NCBI RefSeq assembly: GCF_000316035.1
Contig: NZ_ANHX01000025.1
Coordinates: 186,001-250,000 of the forward strand
Reading direction: 5' to 3'
Length of the DNA stretch: 64,000 nt
DNA from: Paenibacillus sp. PAMC 26794
GTDB lineage: Bacteria; Bacillota; Bacilli; Paenibacillales; Paenibacillaceae
How positions within the stretch are numbered: position 1 is the first letter of the stretch; every line of letters begins with the position of its first letter. The notes under the pieces were generated by a model that saw nothing but the letters and a program-made list of their open reading frames with translations, had not been told where the DNA came from and did not search any database. A program made the translations under genes and the position numbers. This document shows, piece after piece, positions 44,649 through 52,293 of the stretch.

Positions 44649-44812
44649 CGTTTACTTCCCCCGGATTTTCATGAAAAGGCATATTCCTTCTATCTTATAC
44701 GAAAGTTGTTAAAATCAAATAAAGAGTTTGAGAAATCTTAACAATTACATCGTAAGATTGACGATTTAATGACATTTTATTTTCCCTGGAAGAATCACTG
44801 TTCAGGATCGCC

Positions 44813-45550
44813 CTAATCGACAATGATATATCCTTCTTCTGGCTCCTGCTCAACAAACCCTGCCATGTGACGAACCTGAAATTCGATCGGGTGATGACTG
44901 CCCATTAAAATACGATTTTGAACTTCATCCGCTGTTTCTGTTGGCAATGCAAATGCACGTGTATAAGCAAACTGTGCCTGAAGTGTCGTATAGATGGCAC
45001 TTACAAGCCGGTCGTTGCCAGCCCGCCCGAACACATTAAGCAGCACAACTCCATCCGAGTCCAGTTTGTCCTTAACCATGGCAAAAAAATCACTGGATGT
45101 AAACTGCTCAGGTGTGCCCGTTGCTGTAAAGGCATCAACAATAATATAATCATATGTCCCAGCGGGTTCTTGGCCTAATAATTCACGACCATCTCCAATG
45201 AGCACAGGACTTCCCTCATATCCAAAAAAGGTTTGGCTCAACTCCACGACCTCTGCGTCCAGCTCAGCCACCTTTACCTTACGATCAGACAAGTAGGTTG
45301 GCAATGTGCCAATACCATGTCCCACTACAAATACCGTATCAAATTCAGGATCATTCCGCTCCATTAGATGTACCATCGCTCTTGGATACTCCAACACCAT
45401 CCGGGCAGGCTCATCCAGATCCATTGCTCCCTGCACAGCTGCGTTGGAGAATTCTAATACACGAAACCGGCCCTTCTCTCCATAAAGCTTTTGGGTATCA
45501 TATACCGTCAGCTCATGCTGTTCACTTTTATTCCGATACAGAACTCTCAC
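44813..45550 (-). CDS. Spermidine synthase-like methyltransferase-fold protein
   Basis: The 245-residue protein has the SpeE-type Rossmann fold: VFVVGHGIGTLPTYL for nucleotide binding, KVKVAELDAEVVELSQ with the acidic ligand, and YDYIIVDAFTATGTPEQF. The N-terminal spermidine synthase lobe is short, so polyamine synthesis is unproven; such proteins are often annotated as fused or orphan SpeE relatives. I favour a GTG 6 bases after AAGGGAGAA; an ATG 39 bases upstream has a poorer site. Confidence 0.75.
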   Translation of the reverse strand: MRVLYRNKSEQHELTVYDTQKLYGEKGRFRVLEFSNAAVQGAMDLDEPARMVLEYPRAMVHLMERNDPEFDTVFVVGHGIGTLPTYLSDRKVKVAELDAEVVELSQTFFGYEGSPVLIGDGRELLGQEPAGTYDYIIVDAFTATGTPEQFTSSDFFAMVKDKLDSDGVVLLNVFGRAGNDRLVSAIYTTLQAQFAYTRAFALPTETADEVQNRILMGSHHPIEFQVRHMAGFVEQEPEEGYIIVD

Positions 45551-45652
45551 TAACCGTTCTCCCTTCAATCTCTTACACCTATTCGACATATACCTTCATT
45601 CTATTACACGGGATGACAACATACCACCCTATACTTAAATGTTCGTAGTACA

Positions 45653-45693
45653 ACAAAAAAAACCGTTCCGACTCAACCGGAAACGGCCTTTTG
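45653..45693 (-). terminator. Terminator of the LysR gene
   Basis: CCGTTTCCG/CGGAACGG around a short loop, followed by eight T on the minus strand. Confidence 0.85.
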
Positions 45694-45711
45694 ATGAACC
45701 ATTTAACACTT

Positions 45712-46614
45712 CTAAGACCCTATGGCCTCATGCAGAGCCTGGACATATGCTACACCCAGATTAGAGAGAGAAGTGCTCTTGTGGCTTATCCACCCTACAT
45801 TAATGGATTCCTCACATTCCAGCGGTACAGGAATTATCTCGTCTCCGTTCAGATCGGCGCTGAGTACACCCGTAGAGATCGTATAACCATTCAGACCAAT
45901 CAACAGGTTAAACAACGTTGCGCGGTCATTGACCTGTATGCTTTTGGGGTGAGATAACGTACTCAGGATTTCTTCGGAAAAATGAAAGGAATTGTACTCT
46001 CCCTGGTCAAATGACAAGTACGGATAATCCTGCAGTTGCTCGATTGCAACCGACTCTTGCTTCGCCAGCGGGTTCTTCACACTGATAAAGATATGGGGCT
46101 TGGCTGTGAACAAACTCGTGAAGACGAGCCCCGCATCTTTTAACAATTTGTTAATTACCTTGGCATTGAATTCATTCAAATACAGGATGCCAATTTCACT
46201 ACGCAGGCTTTTCACATCCTGGATGATCTCGTAGGTCTTTGTCTCCCGAAGCGCCAACTCGTATTCATCCTGACCATACTGCTGTACCAGACGAACAAAG
46301 GCATTCACCGCAAACGCATAATGCTGCGTCGATACAGAGAAGTGTTGCGGGGATGGCTTGGCGTTCAGATAACGATTCTCCAGCAATTCAGCTTGTTCTA
46401 CCACCTGACGTGCATAACTCAGAAACTCAACGCCTTCTTTAGACAGAGATATCCCCTTATTGGTACGTTCAAAAATAGTAATTCGCAACTCCTGCTCCAG
46501 ATCCCGAATGGCATTCGAAAGGCTGGGTTGCGAGATAAACAACCTTTTGGCTGCTTCATTCATGGAACCGCGCGTGGCAACTTCGATCACATATTTTAGT
46601 TGTTGTAATGTCAC
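45712..46614 (-). CDS. LysR family transcriptional regulator
   Basis: The 300-residue protein has the LysR N-terminal winged helix (LQQLKYVIEVATRGSMNEAA, RLFISQPSLSNAIRDLE, residues 3-60). A periplasmic-binding-like effector domain follows. Start is GTG after GAGGAA. It lies 59 bp downstream of a damaged SDR gene on the same strand; no divergent target is evident. Effector unknown. Confidence 0.92.
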   Translation of the reverse strand: MTLQQLKYVIEVATRGSMNEAAKRLFISQPSLSNAIRDLEQELRITIFERTNKGISLSKEGVEFLSYARQVVEQAELLENRYLNAKPSPQHFSVSTQHYAFAVNAFVRLVQQYGQDEYELALRETKTYEIIQDVKSLRSEIGILYLNEFNAKVINKLLKDAGLVFTSLFTAKPHIFISVKNPLAKQESVAIEQLQDYPYLSFDQGEYNSFHFSEEILSTLSHPKSIQVNDRATLFNLLIGLNGYTISTGVLSADLNGDEIIPVPLECEESINVGWISHKSTSLSNLGVAYVQALHEAIGS

Positions 46615-46673
46615 TGCACTATTCCTCTTTTCGTATCAATTGAACCTATTATATACCAAAAGAGGATCCAACC

Positions 46674-47240
46674 TTAAGCCATGCTTGCTGTCGGTCTCAC
46701 TACAATCTCATTTACGTCCACCTCTGCCGGCTGGCTAATGGCGAACAATATACTTTTCGCAATCGCCGAGGCGGGAATGGATATGCGCCTGTACTCTTTC
46801 ATGAGATCACGTGCTTCTTCATCAGAAATCGTATCCGCGATTTCCGATTCCGTAACGCCCGGTGATACAAGGGTTATGCCATGCAGAACACCACGAATGT
46901 TAACATCTATCATGCGATTCCACTCATCTACTTTTAACGCTTCAAGGGGAGATAGCGGCATAACTCCAGCGTTATTTAAAATAACATCGATATGTCCATA
47001 GCGAGTTTGAGCGAGGTCAACGATCGTATGCATCTCTTCCAATCGGGTAACATCCAGCGAATGATACTCCACCGATCCACCCTCCAAACGAATGGAGGAG
47101 GTCAATGCCTCCAAACGTTCCATACGTCTAGCTCCAATAACTACATGTGCTCCATGCTGTGCAAGCAATCGAGCTGTTGACTCGCCAATTCCACTACTCG
47201 CACCGGTAATGACACCAACTTTCCCTTTTACATTGGACAT
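46674..47240 (-). pseudogene. Short-chain dehydrogenase lacking its catalytic core (in-frame deletion)
   Basis: The N-terminal half is a normal SDR: GASSGIG at 13-19, LDVT, and ILNNAGV near 88-93, followed by NIRGVLHGI. At residue 122 the sequence jumps directly to LVSPGVTESEI, which in full-length relatives lies after the catalytic Ser and YxxxK. About 57 residues are missing against the usual ~245, and the frame is intact. NAD binding may persist, but catalysis should not. The ribosome binding site AAGGAGCG is kept. It is either a recent in-frame pseudogene or a protein with a non-catalytic role. Confidence 0.75.
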
Positions 47241-47264
47241 ATTAAATCGCTCCTTATTTGGTTG

Positions 47265-47525
47265 TTATTGTACATTTTCTCTATACAAAATCATGCCTGC
47301 ATGGCACAAAACTCCGTCCCTGAAGTCTCCATCCGCTGTAAATCCCGTATCATCCACGTATTCTATATGTTTCCCATGAACAACATAGCGACCCTGATAT
47401 GCACTTTGCCGATCTCCTCTCGCTTCATCATATCTACCGCAAGGAAGAAGTTCGTGTCTGATATATCCATCCTTCGTGATCCACATCCCCACATACGGGT
47501 GTTTTGGTTCTTGTTGGTCGCCCAT
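47265..47525 (-). CDS. Atu4866-domain small protein
   Basis: The 86-residue protein matches the Atu4866 beta-barrel pattern: PYVGMWITKDGYIRHELLP, GRYDEARGDRQSAYQGRY and IEYVDDTGFTADGDF. Such proteins often sit next to SDR genes and AraC regulators, as here. Molecular function is unknown. The ATG lies 7 bases after TGGAGGG, which itself overlaps an upstream ATG. Confidence 0.82.
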   Translation of the reverse strand: MGDQQEPKHPYVGMWITKDGYIRHELLPCGRYDEARGDRQSAYQGRYVVHGKHIEYVDDTGFTADGDFRDGVLCHAGMILYRENVQ

Positions 47526-47700
47526 TGAATTGCCCTCCATTGTCTCTCACTCCTCTCTGCTTCAAAAAGATTCCGTTGCTTATCTCCATTATGTAGAGGA
47601 TCAGTCGTTGTACGATAGAAAAATCCCGCAGTATTCTTGCCTATTCCTCCAGAGCATTTTAAAATAATAGTAATAGTGGTTTACAAGGGGGCTGTAATTC

Positions 47701-47985
47701 ATGCGGATTGAACAACTTGCTGCCATGATCAACATGAGTTCTTCCTCATTACATCATCATTTCAAAGCCATTACCGCCATGAGCCCTTTGCAATTCCAGA
47801 AACAAATTCGATTGCATGAAGCCCGGCGAATGTTGCTAGCAGGTTCAACCGATGCCGCCGACGCTGCGTTCCAGGTTGGCTATGAAAGTCCGTCTCAATT
47901 CAGCCGGGAGTATGCACGCATGTATGGTCTCCCTCCCAAAAGCGATATCAAACGACTTCGTCATACACTCGATATTAAATGCTAG
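47701..47985 (+). pseudogene. AraC-family regulator reduced to its DNA-binding domain
   Basis: The 94-residue product is nearly a bare AraC helix-turn-helix domain: [20 protein letters not shown], then [18 protein letters not shown] and [18 protein letters not shown]. Relatives with this signature carry an N-terminal AraC_N effector domain of about 180 residues that is missing here, and no remnant of it is readable upstream. A GGGGG site 9 bases before the ATG could allow translation of the stump. It diverges from the Atu4866/SDR genes. Confidence 0.7.
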
Positions 47986-47994
47986 AAACAGCAA

Positions 47995-48026
47995 AAAGAC
48001 CCGCGTCATCATGACGTGGGTTTTCA
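47995..48026 (+). terminator. Terminator of the AraC remnant gene
   Basis: ACCCGCGTCA-TCA-TGACGTGGGT followed by TTTTC; A-rich left flank. Confidence 0.65.
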
Positions 48027-48049
48027 AATTCAAATAGGCAGCAGCGCCA

Positions 48050-48487
48050 TCAAGAGAATATGTTTTGTTTTTCAAAAACAGACAACTGGTTCTCCCCGGT
48101 AATAGGACATTCATCAGGATACATACTTCGTTTCTCCAACTTCTCGTCGATAAAATCAACGACTTGCTGTAGCGAAGTAATCTGTGCTTCAACTTTCTTC
48201 CGGTGATTCACCAGCATCTCCCGTTCATCCGGGAAATCTGCCAGATCCGAATCCATGGACATCTGTAGATAAGGCTTCATTTCCTCCAGAGACATGCCAG
48301 TTTTTTTCAGGCAAGTGATCAACTTCATCGTATGGATATCCTCCGAGCGATATACCCGATGGCGATTGGCTTTGCGTTCAGCTCGGGGAAGCAGCCCAAT
48401 CTTCTCATAATAACGAATTGTATCTTCTGATAATCCGGCCTGTTCTGACGTTTCTTTAATGGAGAATACTTCATTCTCACTCATCAT
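48050..48487 (-). CDS. MerR family transcriptional regulator
   Basis: The 145-residue protein has the MerR winged helix (FSIKETSEQAGLSEDTIRYY, EKIGLLPRAERKANRHRVY), a dimer helix and a C-terminal tail with one Cys (DECPITG). It is divergent from an SDR gene, and both promoters carry near-identical operators, so it very likely controls itself and the SDR. GGAGGGAGG precedes the start; a second ATG one codon on is equally possible. Confidence 0.92.
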   Translation of the reverse strand: MMSENEVFSIKETSEQAGLSEDTIRYYEKIGLLPRAERKANRHRVYRSEDIHTMKLITCLKKTGMSLEEMKPYLQMSMDSDLADFPDEREMLVNHRKKVEAQITSLQQVVDFIDEKLEKRSMYPDECPITGENQLSVFEKQNIFS

Positions 48488-48517
48488 ATCGGCCTCCCTC
48501 CACATTCATTTCTCTCC

Positions 48518-48548
48518 ATATTAAAACTTGGAGCTGACTCCAAGTCAA
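48518..48548 (-). promoter_or_regulatory. MerR-type promoter/operator of the merR gene
   Basis: TTGACT (48543-48548) and TAATAT (48518-48523) are separated by 19 bp, the overlong spacer typical of MerR-controlled promoters. Between them lies the near-palindrome 48526-48545 (ACTTGGAG...CTCCAAGT). Confidence 0.7.
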
Positions 48549-48575
48549 GCATGATCCGTTCCATCCCAACACCCC

Positions 48576-48606
48576 TTGACTTGGAGTCGACTCCAAGTTA
48601 TAGAAT
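48576..48606 (+). promoter_or_regulatory. MerR-type promoter/operator of the SDR gene
   Basis: TTGACT (48576-48581) and TAGAAT (48601-48606) are separated by 19 bp. The spacer holds the perfect 20-bp palindrome ACTTGGAGTCGACTCCAAGT (48579-48598). It mirrors the merR promoter. Confidence 0.75.
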
Positions 48607-48657
48607 GAGCGCAGCATACAGATTCGTTCTGTAATCCCATTCTATCTGGAGGTATAT

Positions 48658-49536
48658 ATGAATATACAAAATCAGCTTCGCACCGCTCTCATCACAGGTT
48701 CAACGTCAGGCATTGGTCTTGAACTGACACGCAAGTTACTGGCTGAAGGATGGCAGGTGATCGGTCTCAACCGTTCGGCTTTCCCATCCGACGATACTGA
48801 AATTCAGAATCCCTTACGTTCGGGGCAACTCCGTTGGGTTCAGGCTAACCTGACAAACTACGACAGTCTGAGAACGGCACTGAACCAGATTAAATCCGGT
48901 ACTGATTCAATTGATGTCTTGTTTAACAATGCGGGTGGCAGCGCTTCGGAGCTTCGTTTCTCTGACCAGGGGCATGAACTGCACTTTGAACTTCAGACGG
49001 TAGTCCCTTACATCATCTACATGGAATTAGTTGAGCTATTACTCAAAGGACAGATGAAAACAGTTATTAATACTTCCACCACCGCGTTCAGTATGGTCAA
49101 ACAATTTGATCTAAATATCTTGGAATGTCCAGCTGAATTCAAAAAGCTGTTTGGTCCTTATGCTACCTCGAAGCTCGGTCTATCTCTATGGACACGTGAG
49201 GTTGCCAAGTCTGCCAAAGCGGATGGCATACAACTACTAAGCGTAGATCCCGGTGGAAATAATACGCTGAAGGGCAACAAAACATCCGGCCTGCCCTTCT
49301 ACATCAAACCCATTATGAAATGGTTCTTCCCTCATCCAAGTCATGGCGCTTCGTTGCTCTACAATGCGGCTTTATCACCCACCAGACATGAATCCGGTAC
49401 ATTTCTGGTGAAAAATAAAGCGGCAGCGCTTCGTTTCACAGAGCAGGGCCCTGCCGTTCTCCACCGGGTAAACGAGATTTACGAGCAGCGTTTTCGTACG
49501 ACGCAGTCTGGAAAGCCTGCAACCAACCCATCTTAA
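48658..49536 (+). CDS. Short-chain dehydrogenase/reductase
   Basis: The 292-residue protein is a complete SDR: TGSTSGIG at 13-20, NNAG near 90-93, catalytic S140/T141 region and Y168-x3-K172 (YATSK). A C-terminal extension carries FFPHPSHGASLLYNAALSP, as in retinol-dehydrogenase-like SDRs. Substrate is unknown. Control by the adjacent MerR protein is strongly suggested by the operator-promoter. TGGAGG precedes the ATG. Confidence 0.92.
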   Translation: MNIQNQLRTALITGSTSGIGLELTRKLLAEGWQVIGLNRSAFPSDDTEIQNPLRSGQLRWVQANLTNYDSLRTALNQIKSGTDSIDVLFNNAGGSASELRFSDQGHELHFELQTVVPYIIYMELVELLLKGQMKTVINTSTTAFSMVKQFDLNILECPAEFKKLFGPYATSKLGLSLWTREVAKSAKADGIQLLSVDPGGNNTLKGNKTSGLPFYIKPIMKWFFPHPSHGASLLYNAALSPTRHESGTFLVKNKAAALRFTEQGPAVLHRVNEIYEQRFRTTQSGKPATNPS

Positions 49537-49552
49537 CCATGACAGATGTTGA

Positions 49553-49699
49553 GCTCTATATTATCAGCGCCCCTTCCTCGTTGAAGAGCATCATCAGATT
49601 TGCGAAGCGATCAAGGCACATGACGGGCAGACTGCCGAACGATTGATGAAAGAACACCTGCAATCCGATCTGGAATTCTGCCTTCGTTTGATTCGATAA
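49553..49699 (+). pseudogene. Remnant of a GntR/FadR-family (FCD domain) regulator
   Basis: A 48-codon open stretch without a start reads ALYYQRPFLVEEHHQICEAI and then KAHDGQTAERLMKEHLQSDL before a stop. This is the C-terminal helix pair of an FCD domain, including the HxxI-AI-AHD pattern. The preceding codon is a stop and the rest of the gene is gone. It abuts the end of the SDR gene, suggesting a deletion joined them. Confidence 0.7.
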
Positions 49700-49737
49700 C
49701 CGGATTCATAGATTGTTCAACTTTCTCACATACGTAT

Positions 49738-49771
49738 TAAGACGTGACCACATGCGGTTACGTCTTTTTTG
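49738..49771 (+). terminator. Terminator after the SDR gene/GntR remnant
   Basis: AGACGTGACC-ACATGC-GGTTACGTCT followed by six T. Confidence 0.88.
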
Positions 49772-49870
49772 TCGTTTGTCCCTCATATTATCCAGGCCCT
49801 GATTCATAGGTGTAAACATAACGATACAATGTCGCGTGTGACATGTTTTTGAATCTGGAGGGATCACTCA

Positions 49871-51034
49871 ATGACTAAAGGACAGCAACCAAACGAAAAA
49901 CCATTTATTATCCCGCAACCCATTCGTAGTGATGGCGCTGGAGGACCTGATCTGGGACCCAGAGACGTCATGAGAGATATACAAAACCCCGATATGCTGG
50001 TACCTCCAGCAACCGATAACGGGTTATTGCCCAATCTGAGAATGTCTTTTTCCGATACACATATGCAATTGAACCATGGGGGTTGGTCACGTGAAATCAC
50101 CGTACGGGATCTCCCTATTGCCACTACACTGGCTGGTGTGAACATGAGCCTGACACCGGGAGGTGTACGGGAATTGCACTGGCATCAACAATCCGAGTGG
50201 GCCTATATGATCTGGGGAACGGCAAGAATCACTTCGGTAGATCAGAACGGACGTAATTTTATTGCGGATGTCGGACCTGGCGATCTCTGGTTTTTCCCCA
50301 AAGGTCTACCCCATTCCATCCAGGGACTGGAAGATGGTTGTGAATTTCTGCTTGTGTTTGATGACGGCTCCTTCTCCGATCTGAATACGTTATCCATATC
50401 GGATTGGTTTGCCCATACCCCACCAGAGGTATTGTCTGTCAATTTCGGCGTGCCCGAATCCGCTTTTCAGTCCATGCCGAAGGAACAGGTCTACATTTTC
50501 CAAGATACCGTCCCGGGTTCCATCGAGAGCCAGGAAGTTCAGTCGCCATATGGTACCATTCCTCTCACATTCAAACACCGATTGCTGGCCCAGGAACCAC
50601 TCATTACACCGGGCGGAAGCGTCCGGATTGTCGACTCCACCAACTTCCCTATCTCAACTACCGTTGCAGCCGCACTCGTTGAGATCCGACCTGGCGCCAT
50701 GCGTGAACTGCACTGGCATCCCAATGCAGATGAATGGCAATACTATCTGACAGGACAAGGGAGAATGACTGTCTTTGGAGGCAATGGCATTGCTCGCACA
50801 TTTGACTATCGGGCTGGAGATGTCGGATATGTTCCTGTCGCAATGGGACACTATATACAAAATACCGGCACAGACACTTTATGGTTTTTGGAAATATTCC
50901 GAAGTGATCGATTCGAGGATGTATCGCTGAATCAGTGGATGGCGTTAACCCCGCGGGATCTGGTCCGTGACAATCTGAATGCGCCGCCAGAGTTGCTCCA
51001 TGCCCTACGTAAAGTAAAATGGCCTGTCGTTTAA
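49871..51034 (+). CDS. Bicupin oxalate decarboxylase homologue with altered lid motif
   Basis: The 387-residue protein has two cupin domains, each with a manganese site: H103/H105/E109/H148 and H281/H283/E288/H327. It aligns along its length with Bacillus OxdC, including [12 protein letters not shown] and [12 protein letters not shown]. The active-site lid that reads SENS in OxdC (Glu162 as proton donor) reads S169-D-L-N172 here. Decarboxylase activity may thus be changed or shifted. There is no signal peptide. GGAGGG precedes the ATG. Confidence 0.88.
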   Translation: MTKGQQPNEKPFIIPQPIRSDGAGGPDLGPRDVMRDIQNPDMLVPPATDNGLLPNLRMSFSDTHMQLNHGGWSREITVRDLPIATTLAGVNMSLTPGGVRELHWHQQSEWAYMIWGTARITSVDQNGRNFIADVGPGDLWFFPKGLPHSIQGLEDGCEFLLVFDDGSFSDLNTLSISDWFAHTPPEVLSVNFGVPESAFQSMPKEQVYIFQDTVPGSIESQEVQSPYGTIPLTFKHRLLAQEPLITPGGSVRIVDSTNFPISTTVAAALVEIRPGAMRELHWHPNADEWQYYLTGQGRMTVFGGNGIARTFDYRAGDVGYVPVAMGHYIQNTGTDTLWFLEIFRSDRFEDVSLNQWMALTPRDLVRDNLNAPPELLHALRKVKWPVV

Positions 51035-51035
51035 T

Positions 51036-51222
51036 TTAAGAGGTTGTTCAAAAAGTCCACTTTTGATTACGAATCATGCCTAGCGGCATCATCGGCTTCG
51101 AAGATGAAATTCAGCCGAAATGTCCGTTGCTCACGTAGTTTTCCTACGCTCCGCTACTCCATTTCTAGCTTCATCCCATCTTCTCGGTACTGAAAACCAG
51201 ACTTTTTGAACACGCACTTTAA
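51036..51222. repeat. Palindrome-ended intergenic repeat element (MITE-like)
   Basis: Perfect 12-bp inverted ends GTTCAAAAAGTC (51046-51057) and GACTTTTTGAAC (51200-51211) bracket about 165 bp. An inner hairpin CGTAG-TTTTC-CTACG and further weak pairing (GAAGATGAA...TTCATCCCATCTTC) are present. I see no coding capacity. I recall closely similar elements in Paenibacillus intergenic regions, which would need a genome search to confirm. Confidence 0.6.
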
Positions 51223-51303
51223 AGATGAACCTCTGTCATATGTGCTGAAAAGGGAAGTAACACATGCGAAGAAGAGAGACCGTCTGAACCGTCGATTCGA
51301 TCT

Positions 51304-52092
51304 TTAAACATGAGTCGGTTTAATCGCTTGGATATACACACTTTCTCCTTGGAAGCTGTCGAGCTTCCCGTTCGTTGTCACTTCAAAATTGAAAAATTTT
51401 CGGATGATGGACGGTGCACTCAACATGCTTGCTTCAAGTTCCCTTCTCTCCCGTTCCGGCAGTGCCGCACGGTTACACCACTCTTCAAACTTAAAGCGCT
51501 TCTGGAAGGAAACCATCGTTTCCATTTGGAAACCCGCATACTCCAGCATATGAATCCATTCCGTCTTGCGCCATGCTCGAACATGGCTTGCATCCCGACA
51601 CTTCTCCACTTCATTGTAAAACTGGTCATGCTCATCACGTTCAGGTGCCACGTTGTCAATGAATAACAACCTTCCACCGGGCTTCATAACTCGTAATGCC
51701 TCATGAACAAACGAAGAAACGTCCGGAAAATGGTGAGCAGCGATTCGGCAGGTTACAAGGTCAAAGACATCATCATCGAACGGCAGCTTCTCTGCATCCC
51801 CGGCAACAAAATCTACATTACGGTGTCCATTGCCCTGGATAAATGCTTCAGCTACCTGAAGCATTTCTTCCGTTAGATCGAGAGCTGTCACCCGCTGAAC
51901 AAGTGGAGCCAAGGCATTAGCGACATGCCCTCCTCCAGTGGCGATATCCAGCACGTTCATATCCGGAGTGGCTTGAGATGAAGCCACGAGCAACGCGAGA
52001 TCCTCACCTTTGGCATGCCCCGAACTCGTCACATATTTACCTGCATTTTTCGCAAACTGCTTCTGCACCTGACTTTTAATTACATCAGACAT
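51304..52092 (-). CDS. Class I SAM-dependent methyltransferase (UbiE/YcgJ-like)
   Basis: The 262-residue protein has SAM motif I VLDIATGGGHVANAL, motif II TALDLTEEML, the GDAEKLPFDDDVFD loop, and the post-motif RVMKPGGRLLFID. Methyltransferases of this group act on small molecules such as quinones, biotin precursors or sterol-like substrates; the substrate is not evident. AGGAGG precedes the ATG, and a palindrome overlaps its leader. Confidence 0.9.
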   Translation of the reverse strand: MSDVIKSQVQKQFAKNAGKYVTSSGHAKGEDLALLVASSQATPDMNVLDIATGGGHVANALAPLVQRVTALDLTEEMLQVAEAFIQGNGHRNVDFVAGDAEKLPFDDDVFDLVTCRIAAHHFPDVSSFVHEALRVMKPGGRLLFIDNVAPERDEHDQFYNEVEKCRDASHVRAWRKTEWIHMLEYAGFQMETMVSFQKRFKFEEWCNRAALPERERRELEASMLSAPSIIRKFFNFEVTTNGKLDSFQGESVYIQAIKPTHV

Positions 52093-52109
52093 TCCAATTC
52101 CTCCTGCAT

Positions 52110-52137
52110 ATGTTTCATTAGATGAAACATAGTTTCA
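52110..52137. promoter_or_regulatory. Overlapping palindromes in the leader of the SAM methyltransferase gene
   Basis: ATGTTTCAT and ATGAAACAT flank a 3-bp centre at 52110-52130. A second overlapping dyad, TGAAAC-ATA-GTTTCA (52123-52137), shares the right half-site. It lies just before the ribosome binding site and downstream of an AT-rich promoter region, as expected for a repressor operator. Confidence 0.5.
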
Positions 52138-52240
52138 AAATATAATTATATTTATTTTACCACACATGAATGTAAAATCTAAATAAGCATTTTACACAAA
52201 TTTGGAGGCAACTTTCCACTACCTGACAAAAAAGCTGAAA

Positions 52241-52284
52241 TAAAAAAAACATCCCCCAAGTGAATTTCACTCAGGAGATGTTAC
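52241..52284 (-). terminator. Terminator of the fru operon
   Basis: AACATC...GTGAA/TTCAC...GATGTT with eight T on the minus strand, right after the fruA stop. Confidence 0.85.
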
Positions 52285-52293
52285 TTATATTTG

